Assembly: GCA_035444405.1 (NCBI GenBank)
Contig: DAOMOP010000077.1
Span: 1 to 16,588, forward strand
From: DAOMOP01 sp035444405
Lineage (GTDB): Bacteria; Pseudomonadota; Gammaproteobacteria; Burkholderiales; Rhodocyclaceae
Reading direction: 5' to 3'
DNA length: 16,588 nt
Below the pieces are notes generated by a model, which did no database searches, had not been told where the DNA came from, and saw nothing but the letters and a program-made list of their open reading frames with translations. Both the position numbers and the translations under genes were made by a program. Below, piece by piece: positions 1 through 6,251 of this stretch (positions are counted from its first letter, which is position 1; each line of letters opens with the position of its first letter).

Positions 1-2
1 CG

Positions 3-1334
3 CGGCGCCAGGGGCGCAAGTGGCTGCAGACGGTCAAGTGCGCGGCACCTTCTACCGGCGGGCTCACGCAGCGGCCGGAATGGGAACAGCCCTTCGACGG
101 CGCGTTCGATTTCTCGGCCATCGACGCGCCCAGGGCGGCGAAATGGCTGCGCCGCTGCGCCGCCGATCTGGTGCCGGTGTTCTCGACGCGCTTTCGCCGC
201 GAGACGCGCCGCCACATTGGGGCAGACGGTGCGAGCGTGCTGATGATGCTCGACACCGGAGCGGTCGTCGCCGGCGAGCACAGCGAACCGATCTGCGAGC
301 TCGAGCTCGAGCTCGAGCACGGACGGCCGCTCGACCTGTTGTTGCTCGCCAGCGCGCTCGCGGCCGACGTCGCGCTGCTGCCGAGCGATCTCAGCAAGGC
401 CGAGCGGGGCTACCGCCTGCACCAGGGGCTCACCGATGCGCCGGCGCGCGCCGAACCGTCGTCGATAGCGCCGACCCAGACGCCGCTCGAAGCCTTTCGC
501 AGCCTCGCCTTCGCCGGCGTGCGGCAATGGCAGGCCAACGTTCTCGGGGCCATGGGCGACCCCGACCCTGAATTCATCCACCAGCTGCGCGTGTCGCAGC
601 GGCGCCTGCGTTCGCTGCTGCGGCTGTTTTCGCCGCTGCTGCCGGCGGCCTTCGTCGCCGACTGGAGCGCTCGCCTGCGCGACAATGCGCGCGGCTTCGG
701 CGAGGCGCGCGACCTCGACGTGCTCTATGACGAGATCCTCGCACCGGTCGCCGGCCTCGACGCGGCCGGCGATGCGGCGCTCGCGCGGCTGCAGGGACTC
801 GTGCACGCGGCACGCGACGCGGCGCGGGTGCAGGTCCTCGCCCGTCTCGATGCGGCCGCCCAGGGGCGGCTGTTGCTCGACTTCGTGACCGCGCTGCACG
901 CATTGCCGATCGACGACCCGGCACAGGACGCGCTCACCGTGTTCGCCCGCCGCCAGCTCGAGCGACTGGTCCGCAAGGTCCGCCGCCGTCACGCGGCCGC
1001 CTGTGCACCGGACGGCGCCCAGGCGCTGCACGCGCTTCGCATCGCGCTCAAGCGCCTGCGCTATGCGCTCGAGTTCTTCACGCCGCTGCTGCCGGCCAAG
1101 GCGAGCGCCCGCTATCAAAAGGCCCTCGTCCGCGCCCAGGATGCACTCGGATTCATCAACGACGTCGACGTCGCGCGCGGCCGACTGACGCAATGGGCCG
1201 GTGAAGACGCCGAGCTGCGCGCCACGGCGGCCTACGTGTGCGGCTGGCACGCACCGCGGCACGCTCGGCTGCGCCGGCGCGTGCTCGCCGAACTCGGCGC
1301 CTTGCTCGAGCGCCGGCCGCCCTGGCACAGATAG
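3..1334 (+). CDS. CYTH-CHAD inorganic triphosphatase / polyphosphate-binding protein, 5' end missing
   Basis: The open frame enters from the left edge, so the true start and the N-terminal ExExK motif of the CYTH domain lie outside; 443 residues are visible. Residues 1 to about 125 fit the rest of a CYTH (triphosphate tunnel) domain: an early WLQTVK strand, then the CELELELEHG strand, then an LLLLASAL helix. From about residue 165 to the end there is a CHAD domain with its two characteristic basic helices, HQLRVSQRRLRS (His about 193) and HALRIALKRLRYALEF (His about 343). In the family, CYTH hydrolyses inorganic triphosphate with metal ions and CHAD binds polyphosphate through conserved His and basic residues. 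The architecture matches E. coli YgiF. It is probably cytoplasmic, as no signal or membrane segment is visible. A phosphohistidine phosphatase follows 97 bases downstream. Family assignment is firm; the exact substrate is inferred. Confidence 0.9.
   Translation, partial: RRQGRKWLQTVKCAAPSTGGLTQRPEWEQPFDGAFDFSAIDAPRAAKWLRRCAADLVPVFSTRFRRETRRHIGADGASVLMMLDTGAVVAGEHSEPICELELELEHGRPLDLLLLASALAADVALLPSDLSKAERGYRLHQGLTDAPARAEPSSIAPTQTPLEAFRSLAFAGVRQWQANVLGAMGDPDPEFIHQLRVSQRRLRSLLRLFSPLLPAAFVADWSARLRDNARGFGEARDLDVLYDEILAPVAGLDAAGDAALARLQGLVHAARDAARVQVLARLDAAAQGRLLLDFVTALHALPIDDPAQDALTVFARRQLERLVRKVRRRHAAACAPDGAQALHALRIALKRLRYALEFFTPLLPAKASARYQKALVRAQDALGFINDVDVARGRLTQWAGEDAELRATAAYVCGWHAPRHARLRRRVLAELGALLERRPPWHR
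297..317 (+). repeat. GAGCTC tandem repeat, 3.5 units, inside the CYTH coding region
   Basis: Three and a half exact copies of the palindromic hexamer GAGCTC run in frame and encode alternating Glu-Leu. The encoded ELELELE is the expected CYTH beta strand with alternating acidic residues, so the repeat most likely reflects protein constraint plus biased codon use. Confidence 0.85.
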
Positions 1335-1431
1335 CCACCACCGGATCGGGCGAACGCGGGCCGTCCGCCGCATGTCACACGATGGCAAAGACGCGCGGCC
1401 ATACTCGGGGATTTGGATGAAGGACGCGACG

Positions 1432-1884
1432 ATGGACTTGTTACTGTGGCGCCACGCCGAAGCCGTCGATGGCAGCCCGGACGCACAGCGTGCGCTGACG
1501 CCGCGCGGCCAGAAGCAGGCGCGCAAGGTGGCCGCCTGGCTCCGGGACAATCGGCCCCGGGCGCTCAGGGTACTGGCCAGCCCGACCGTGCGCACACGCC
1601 AGACCGCCATGGCATTGTGCGAGGACTTCGAGGTCGTGCGCGACATCGGCCCCGAGGCCGGCGTCGCCGACATGCTCGCCGCGGCAGGCTGGCCCGACGC
1701 GAGCGGGGCCTGCCTGCTCGTCGGCCACCAGCCCGGCCTCGGCCGCCTCGCCGCCCTGCTGCTGTCGGGCACCGAAGCGGACTGGACGATCAAGAAGGGC
1801 GCCTTGTGGTGGTTCACGAATCGGGTGCGCAACGGCGAGACGCAGACCGTTCTGCGCACCGTCGTCACCCCCGACCTGCTCTGA
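1432..1884 (+). CDS. sixA: SixA-type phosphohistidine phosphatase (histidine phosphatase superfamily)
   Basis: This 150-residue protein belongs to the branch 1 histidine phosphatase (phosphoglycerate mutase-like) superfamily. It opens with the catalytic motif LLLWRHAEA (Arg7, His8 as phospho-acceptor). It continues with the SPTVRTRQTA motif (Arg54/Arg56) and the second histidine in LVGHQPGL (His99). Length and layout fit SixA, which in E. coli (161 residues) removes phosphate from histidines in phosphotransfer proteins; the substrate here is not known. I chose the ATG at 1432 because AAGGA at 1420-1424 lies 7 bases upstream and the family starts just before the RH motif; an in-frame ATG at 1417 is possible. 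It lies downstream of the CYTH-CHAD gene in the same direction, and the pairing suggests a phosphate-related role. No signal peptide is visible. Confidence 0.85.
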   Translation: MDLLLWRHAEAVDGSPDAQRALTPRGQKQARKVAAWLRDNRPRALRVLASPTVRTRQTAMALCEDFEVVRDIGPEAGVADMLAAAGWPDASGACLLVGHQPGLGRLAALLLSGTEADWTIKKGALWWFTNRVRNGETQTVLRTVVTPDLL

Positions 1885-2012
1885 AGGAGGTGAGGACGCC
1901 GGGCACTCGTCGCGCCCCGGCGGGTCGAAGCGCATGTGCTCGTACGCCGCACGGCAGTGCGTGCGGGCGTCCATGTTACGGGCTAGAATGTGCGCTCCGA
2001 CAAGGCGACTCG
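1885..2012 (+). other. Intergenic region with orphan Shine-Dalgarno and hairpin
   Basis: The sixA stop codon is immediately followed by AAGGAGGTGA (1884-1893), a perfect complement to the 16S rRNA 3' end. No ATG, GTG or TTG lies at a usable distance after it. A 6-bp inverted repeat, GCCGGG (1898-1903) with CCCGGC (1916-1921), could form a hairpin, but no T-run follows. The right end carries the putative promoter of the next gene. No coding sequence is recognised. Confidence 0.5.
1984..1989 (+). promoter_or_regulatory. Putative -10 element for the DUF2062 gene
   Basis: TAGAAT differs from TATAAT at one position and lies 23 bases before the ATG at 2013, giving a leader of roughly 17 bases. No convincing -35 hexamer is visible at 17-base spacing (GTGCGG at 1961-1966), so this is tentative. 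Confidence 0.4.
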
Positions 2013-2585
2013 ATGATCAGGCGCTTCATCCCCTCTCGCGACGGCATCAAGCAAAACCGCATGTTGCGCTGGTTGGGGCCGCGCATTCACGATCCGTTGT
2101 TGTGGCACGTCAATCGCAACTCGGTGGCGCGCGGCATCGCGATCGGTGCGTTCTTCGGGCTGATGGTACCGGTCGCCCAGATTCCGGCGGCCGCGCTGGT
2201 CGCTCTGGCGATGCGCGCGAACCTGTGGGTTGCCGCGATCGCGACGCTGGTGAGCAACCCGTTCACGTACGGCCCGCTCTACATCTTCGCGTACCGGCTC
2301 GGCAGCAGCATTCTGCCGCCGGCGGTGGCCAGCGGCGCCGTCGTCGTGGACGACGACCATGCGCTCACGACGCTGCAGTGGGTCATCGATGCACTGCACT
2401 GGCTGACCGGCATCGGCCGACCGCTGGTGCTGGGCATGTTTCTGATGGCCGTCTGCGCGGCCGTCGTCGGCTACTTCGGCACGCTGCTGCTGTGGCGCCT
2501 GAAAGTCGTGCTGAAGCGACGCCGCCAGCGCAGCGAGCGCGGCACTCGCGTGACGATGAGAAGGGCGAGCGACCCGAGCCGCTAG
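2013..2585 (+). CDS. DUF2062 domain integral membrane protein
   Basis: The 190-residue protein fits the DUF2062 family, whose function is unknown. A basic N-terminus (MIRRFIPSRDG) leads to predicted membrane segments at about residues 41-65, 71-95 and 137-163. The family-like motif SNPFTYGPLY sits at 81-90, and a soluble stretch with DDDH lies around 113-116. The C-terminus after residue 164 is very basic (KRRRQR) and probably cytoplasmic. The ATG at 2013 is preceded by a modest AAGG about 7 bases upstream. The gene stands alone, with a putative -10 before it and an intrinsic terminator directly after the stop codon. The family call is good; no specific role can be deduced from the sequence. 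Confidence 0.85.
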   Translation: MIRRFIPSRDGIKQNRMLRWLGPRIHDPLLWHVNRNSVARGIAIGAFFGLMVPVAQIPAAALVALAMRANLWVAAIATLVSNPFTYGPLYIFAYRLGSSILPPAVASGAVVVDDDHALTTLQWVIDALHWLTGIGRPLVLGMFLMAVCAAVVGYFGTLLLWRLKVVLKRRRQRSERGTRVTMRRASDPSR

Positions 2586-2586
2586 A

Positions 2587-2611
2587 CCTACTCCTTCGGT
2601 AGGGCTTTTTT
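2587..2611 (+). terminator. Rho-independent terminator after the DUF2062 gene
   Basis: A 5-bp stem CCTAC (2587-2591) / GTAGG (2599-2603) with a 7-base loop is followed by GC and six T residues (2606-2611). It starts one base after the DUF2062 stop codon. The stem is short for a GC-rich genome, but the T-tract is distinct. Confidence 0.7.
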
Positions 2612-2666
2612 GCTCTGCACAACAAGGGTATCCTTGGCCGATCATGCCTGTCACCGTTCTGCAATC

Positions 2667-3677
2667 ATGACCAAGCCCGTAGCCAACGGCACGATTCGCA
2701 TCATCGACGGCGTCAAGCGCATCCACTACGACGGCTACTGGATGAAGGCTTACGATGCCCCGGCGGATACGCTCAAGGACAAGCGGCGCCTGATCGAGGC
2801 GCTCACCAGGCGGCTGTTCAACCACGTCGAGCACGGCATCAACATTCCCGGCAAACGGCTGAAGGAGGCGCGCGAAGCCTTCGAGGCGGAGACCGACCCG
2901 GAGCGGCGTCGCGTCAAGGGGGCGATGCTCGCCGGCGCCCTGTTCAACCGTGCGACCGACATCTTCACGCGGCTCGTCGATTTGCAGGAAGAAGGCGTCG
3001 AGGTCGAGAAGGACAGCGCCCTGATGCGCGAATGCGGCCAGTGCCTGCAGGAATCGCTCAGCCTGGGCAGAATGGTGCGCCACATCAGCGGGGACGAGGG
3101 CATCGACGAGCTGTGGGGCGAGCCGTTCCGCGCCTTCTCGATCCCGATCGAGGCGTTCTACGAGAGCCGCTACATCAAGATCGCGCAGACGCTGCGCGAC
3201 ATCGACAAGATCGCCGCGGTCATGGTGGCCACCTTCGCCGGCAATGCGCTGTTCGCCGGCCTCGACAAGCTCGTGTACGAGTTTGCGGCCGCCGCCAAGG
3301 TCAAGTGCGAGACGCTGCGCACCGACGCTCACATCTTCGACATCTGGGCCGATTTCGTCGTCGCCACCGAGCGTCTGGAGGCCTTTTCGCCACGGCTCGT
3401 CGGCGCACCGACGCCGGATCTGCTGCAGATCGCCGCCGACGGCAAGCAGCTGCTCAGCAAGGGCCACGAGCTGATCAGCTACATCACGCGGGCGCGCGTC
3501 GTGATGCCGAAGAGCACGCGCGAGTACATCGAGCGTTGCGAGCGCTATGCGGCCCTGCTGCGCGAGCGTTTCGCCGAGGCGCCGGTGCCCGCCCCGGGGC
3601 GGCTGACCGCCCTCCCGAAGCGCCCGCGCATCACCGCAGCGGCGGCGCGCCGCGCCAACGCCCGCTCGGTGCGCTAG
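2667..3677 (+). CDS. Uncharacterised all-helical cytoplasmic protein
   Basis: I do not recognise this 336-residue protein. It has no signal peptide and no convincing membrane segment. After a short N-terminal strand-like part (TIRIIDGVKRIHYDGYWMKAYD) it appears almost entirely alpha-helical and is rich in charged residues, with a possible amphipathic helix bundle at about 35-300. A CxxC pair (Cys123, Cys126) is present, but there is no other recognisable catalytic motif. The tail (about 305-336) is Pro/Ala/Arg-rich and probably disordered. The ATG at 2667 has only a weak upstream ribosome site. A TTG at 2610 would extend the frame but lies in the terminator T-tract, so I reject it. Codon use matches the neighbours. 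The gene ends 19 bases before the convergent mnmA. The helical, charged character recalls PhoU-like proteins, but I cannot see PhoU signature motifs. Confidence 0.75.
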   Translation: MTKPVANGTIRIIDGVKRIHYDGYWMKAYDAPADTLKDKRRLIEALTRRLFNHVEHGINIPGKRLKEAREAFEAETDPERRRVKGAMLAGALFNRATDIFTRLVDLQEEGVEVEKDSALMRECGQCLQESLSLGRMVRHISGDEGIDELWGEPFRAFSIPIEAFYESRYIKIAQTLRDIDKIAAVMVATFAGNALFAGLDKLVYEFAAAAKVKCETLRTDAHIFDIWADFVVATERLEAFSPRLVGAPTPDLLQIAADGKQLLSKGHELISYITRARVVMPKSTREYIERCERYAALLRERFAEAPVPAPGRLTALPKRPRITAAAARRANARSVR

Positions 3678-3696
3678 CGGCGCGGCAGCGGCGGCG

Positions 3697-4821
3697 TCAC
3701 GCGATCACGCCCCCGCCCAGACACACCGTCGATTCGTAGACGACCACGCTCTGCCCGGGTGTCAGCGCCCACTGCGGCTGCGCGAACACGATCTCGGCGC
3801 GGCCGTCGGCGATCGATTCGATCTCGCACGGCATGTCCGGGGTGCGATAGCGCGGCTTGGCCGTATACACCCAGTGGGTATGCGGAGCGCGCCCGCCGAT
3901 CCAATTGAGCTCGGTCGCGACCAGCCGGTCCTTGAGCAGCGCCGGGTGATCGTGCCCCTGCACGACGTACAGCACGTTGGCCTGCACGTTCTTGCGCGCG
4001 ACGTACCAGGCCTCGTGCTCGCCGGCCGCGTCCTGCATCCCCTTGATGCCGCCGATATGCAGCCCCTTGCGCTGCCCGATGGTGTGATACATCAACCCCT
4101 GGTGCTCCCCGAGCAGGCGATCGTCGTCGAGACAGCGGATCTCGCCGGGGCGCACCGGCAGATAGCGCATCAGGAACTCGCGGAACGGGCGCTCGCCGAT
4201 GAAGCAGATGCCGGTCGAATCCTTCTTGTCGGCGACGTGCAGCCCGGCGTCGGCGGCCATGCGGCGGACCTCGCGCTTGTACAGGTCCCCGAGCGGAAAC
4301 AGCGTCCTGGCGAGCTGCGCCTGCGTGAGGCGGTAGAGGAAGTAGCTCTGGTCCTTGGTGCCGTCCTCGGCCTTGAGCAGCTGGTAGTCGCGGCGCCCGT
4401 CGTTGCTCCATTCACGCACGCGCGCATAGTGGCCCGTCGCGATGCGCTCGGCGCCCAGATCGATGGCGTGGTCGAGAAAGCAGCGGAACTTGATCTCGGA
4501 GTTGCACAGCACGTCCGGATTGGGCGTGCGGCCGGCCTCGTACTCGCGCAGGAACTCGGCGAACACGCGCTCCTTGTACTCGTTCGAGAAATTGACGACC
4601 TCGAGATCGATGCCGATCACGTCGCACACCGACGCGACGTCGACGAGATCCTGGCGCGACGTGCAGTGTTCGTCGTCATCGTCGTCTTCCCAGTTCTTCA
4701 TGAACAGGCCGGTCACCGCATAGCCGCGGCGCTTGAGCAGCAGCGCGGCGACCGACGAGTCGACGCCGCCGGACATGCCGACCACCACCTTCATTCCGTT
4801 CGGATCCTTGTCAGTGGACAT
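3697..4821 (-). CDS. mnmA: tRNA-specific 2-thiouridylase MnmA
   Basis: MnmA thiolates position 2 of the wobble uridine (U34) of tRNA-Lys, -Glu and -Gln, using ATP and persulfide sulfur relayed from IscS/Tus proteins. The 374-residue length is normal. The PP-loop ATP site GMSGGVDSS is at residues 15-23. The catalytic nucleophile lies in NPDVLCNSEIKF (Cys106) and the persulfide-forming cysteine in STGICFIGER (Cys206); both are intact. The TGHYAR motif (129-134) and the C-terminal barrel domain are present. An acidic run EDDDDDEH at 45-52 is slightly longer than I would expect. AAGGA (complement of 4826-4830) lies 4 bases before the ATG, inside the upstream gene, whose stop codon lies 8-10 bases beyond the mnmA start (11-base overlap). 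Translational coupling is therefore likely. The gene converges with the helical unknown gene. Confidence 0.97.
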   Translation of the reverse strand: MSTDKDPNGMKVVVGMSGGVDSSVAALLLKRRGYAVTGLFMKNWEDDDDDEHCTSRQDLVDVASVCDVIGIDLEVVNFSNEYKERVFAEFLREYEAGRTPNPDVLCNSEIKFRCFLDHAIDLGAERIATGHYARVREWSNDGRRDYQLLKAEDGTKDQSYFLYRLTQAQLARTLFPLGDLYKREVRRMAADAGLHVADKKDSTGICFIGERPFREFLMRYLPVRPGEIRCLDDDRLLGEHQGLMYHTIGQRKGLHIGGIKGMQDAAGEHEAWYVARKNVQANVLYVVQGHDHPALLKDRLVATELNWIGGRAPHTHWVYTAKPRYRTPDMPCEIESIADGRAEIVFAQPQWALTPGQSVVVYESTVCLGGGVIA

Positions 4822-5497
4822 TCGGTCCTTCCCCTCTCATCCAGTCGGCCAGCGGCAGAATCACCGCCGGCTCGCCATGATCAACAAACCAGCTGTCGAC
4901 GACGTAGCGCGTGCCAGCGTCGGCCGGCGCCGGTCGCGGCGCCGGCTCGCGCAACTCGTCGAGCACATCGGCACAGTCGCACAGCGCGAGCAGCACCGGC
5001 GCGTGGTCCGGCACTGGCCGCGACGCGCGGGTGCGCGGCGGCGCACGCGGCGCCACCTCCTCGATGACGGCGGCAAAATGCTGGAAGATCACGCGTGCGC
5101 GCCGCGACGGCTCGCGCACGGCATGAAAGCGCAGCCAGCCGCGGGCATCCATCAGTGCCAGCAGCTGCGTCGTCGTCATCGAATGATCGATGCAGTCCAT
5201 GCGCCCTTCGGCCCCACCGTCGAGAAGATTGCCCGCACGGTCGGCCGCGATCGGCGTGTGGGCCGCGCCGAGCCGGTAGAGTGCGGCCACCGCATGGGCG
5301 ATCGCGTCACGCTCGGCAGCGGCATTGTCGACCCGGTCGAACGCCGCGCGCAGCGGCGCGAGCGCGTCGATGGCGATGCGCACCTCGGTGCGCGTCGCAC
5401 AACCGTAGTTGTAGCAGAACTCGACGGCAACCCCGGCACGCGCCGGTCCCGCCGCCACCGTCGCCGCGAGCAACACGGATCGCAGCAGCACACGCAT
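4811..5497 (-). CDS. Secreted protein of unknown function, possible transglutaminase-like fold
   Basis: This 228-residue protein begins with a clear Sec signal peptide: basic MRVLLR, then hydrophobic SVLLAATVAA, with likely cleavage after ARA (residue 21). The mature N-terminus has CYNYGC (Cys28, Cys33), which may form a disulfide. The centre reads GRMDCIDHSMTTTQLL (Cys102, Asp104, His105), then FQHFAAVI (His140) and later YVVDSWF (Asp201). The order Cys-x-Asp, His followed by a hydrophobic strand, and a terminal Asp resembles bacterial transglutaminase-like cysteine proteinases. This is inference from motif shape only. A Pro/Arg/Ala-rich stretch (149-195), including CDC at 173-175, separates the His and Asp. 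The start overlaps the nudJ stop by one base (TGATG) and the 3' end overlaps mnmA, so the three genes form one transcript. I have no firm family name for it. Confidence 0.75.
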   Translation of the reverse strand: MRVLLRSVLLAATVAAGPARAGVAVEFCYNYGCATRTEVRIAIDALAPLRAAFDRVDNAAAERDAIAHAVAALYRLGAAHTPIAADRAGNLLDGGAEGRMDCIDHSMTTTQLLALMDARGWLRFHAVREPSRRARVIFQHFAAVIEEVAPRAPPRTRASRPVPDHAPVLLALCDCADVLDELREPAPRPAPADAGTRYVVDSWFVDHGEPAVILPLADWMRGEGPNVH

Positions 5498-5949
5498 CAG
5501 CCGTAGTGGCGCAGCAGCTCGAGCCCGAATCGCCGTCCGGCCAGCCAGTCGTCGACGCACTGCATCACCAGCGGACTGCGATGGCGCTCGACACAGCCGC
5601 GCAGCTCGTCGGCCGTCAGCCACAACGGCCGTACGATGCCGTCGTCGAGCGGCGCACCGGCAAGCGCCTCGCCGACCACCCCGCCGAAGGCAAAGCGCAG
5701 ATAGGTCACGCCGCCGCGCGGGCGCGGCCACTGGTAGATGCCGACGAGGTACTGCGGCTCGAAGGGGTGGGCGGTTTCCTCGCGCGTTTCGCGCACGGCC
5801 GCTTCGATCAGCGATTCGCCGGCCTCGAGATGGCCGGCTGGCTGGTTGATGCGCAACCCCTCGTCGGTGTGCTCCTCGACGACGAGAAAGCGCGCGTCGC
5901 GCTCGACGACCGCCGCGACGGTAACATTGGGCCTCCAAACTTCGCTCAT
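5497..5949 (-). CDS. nudJ: Nudix hydrolase NudJ
   Basis: The 150-residue protein has the Nudix fold signature at residues 39-61: GHLEAGESLIEAAV then RETREET, with the metal-binding glutamates of REtrEE at 54, 57 and 58. The start NVTVAAVVERDARFLVVEE followed by INQPAGHLE closely resembles E. coli NudJ, a phosphatase acting on thiamine (di)phosphate precursors and nucleoside di/triphosphates. Further C-terminal family features are YQWPRP (72-77) and RSPLV (124-128). The box deviates at its end: the usual Gly (EExGU) is Ala60. In E. coli nudJ also lies just upstream of mnmA, which supports the assignment; here one extra gene is inserted between them. The ATG at 5949 has a weak AGG about 6 bases upstream. 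It is the first gene of the leftward unit, and a possible -10 (TAAACT, complement of 5974-5979) precedes it. Confidence 0.9.
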   Translation of the reverse strand: MSEVWRPNVTVAAVVERDARFLVVEEHTDEGLRINQPAGHLEAGESLIEAAVRETREETAHPFEPQYLVGIYQWPRPRGGVTYLRFAFGGVVGEALAGAPLDDGIVRPLWLTADELRGCVERHRSPLVMQCVDDWLAGRRFGLELLRHYG

Positions 5950-6092
5950 CGCCTGAAATCGGAAAAAGCCGTCAGTTTAGCCGACATGCGAGGCTGCGCT
6001 CCATCGCCGTGACGATCCGGAAGATGCCGGTCAGGCGGCCCTGCCCCACCGCATCGAAGCCGGCGCGGCGCCCGCTTATAACCGCCCGCTGT

Positions 6093-6121
6093 TTGATCAA
6101 GTACCGCCGCAGAAGTAAAAT
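6093..6121 (+). promoter_or_regulatory. Sigma70-type promoter of the nqr operon
   Basis: TTGATC (6093-6098, four of six matches to TTGACA) and TAAAAT (6116-6121, five of six matches to TATAAT) are separated by exactly 17 bases. Transcription would begin near 6128, giving a leader of about 125 bases before nqrA. This is the best promoter match I found in the window. Confidence 0.65.
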
Positions 6122-6199
6122 TCCCGGGTTTTGTTCCGCCGACCCAAAACGCTTATTCCGGGCCGACGATCGATCTGCGGGAGGCAGACGCGTCGCAGT

Positions 6200-6229
6200 T
6201 CGGCACCCATCGGGCTCCGGTCGGCACCC
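6200..6229 (+). repeat. 9-base direct repeat in the nqr leader
   Basis: TCGGCACCC occurs at 6200-6208 and again at 6221-6229, with start-to-start spacing of 21 bases (about two helical turns). It lies between the promoter and the nqrA ribosome site. It could be a tandem protein-binding site or chance in GC-rich DNA. Confidence 0.5.
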
Positions 6230-6251
6230 GACTACCAGGATCGAGACCTCT

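Larger units (their letters stand above)
5950..6251. other. Divergent intergenic region between nudJ and nqrA (302 bases)
   Basis: No coding sequence is recognised here. The left end holds a tentative leftward -10 (TAAACT, complement of 5974-5979) for nudJ. The right half holds the nqr promoter at 6093-6121 and about 120 bases of leader. In the leader a 6-bp inverted repeat GTTTTG (6128-6133) / CAAAAC (6145-6150) lies at the expected transcription start. A short hairpin TCTGC (6174-6178) / GCAGA (6184-6188) has GGGAG in its loop. A 9-base direct repeat lies at 6200-6229. Confidence 0.6.

Noticed and set aside
1898..1921. Intrinsic terminator after sixA
   Set aside because: A GCCGGG/CCCGGC hairpin is possible but no T-tract follows; it is described only as intergenic structure.
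2610..2666. TTG start at 2610 for the helical unknown protein
   Set aside because: It lies in the T-tract of the preceding terminator and adds residues with no conserved look; ATG 2667 is preferred.
1983..3467. Long open frame on the - strand (494 codons) across the DUF2062 and helical-protein genes
   Set aside because: It spans two convincing + strand genes and an intrinsic terminator, and its composition (Arg, Ala, Asp, Gln-rich, no domains) is typical of antisense frames in GC-rich DNA.
6128..6150. Intrinsic terminator in the nqr leader
   Set aside because: The GTTTTG/CAAAAC stem is only 6 bp and AT-rich, and no T-run follows.
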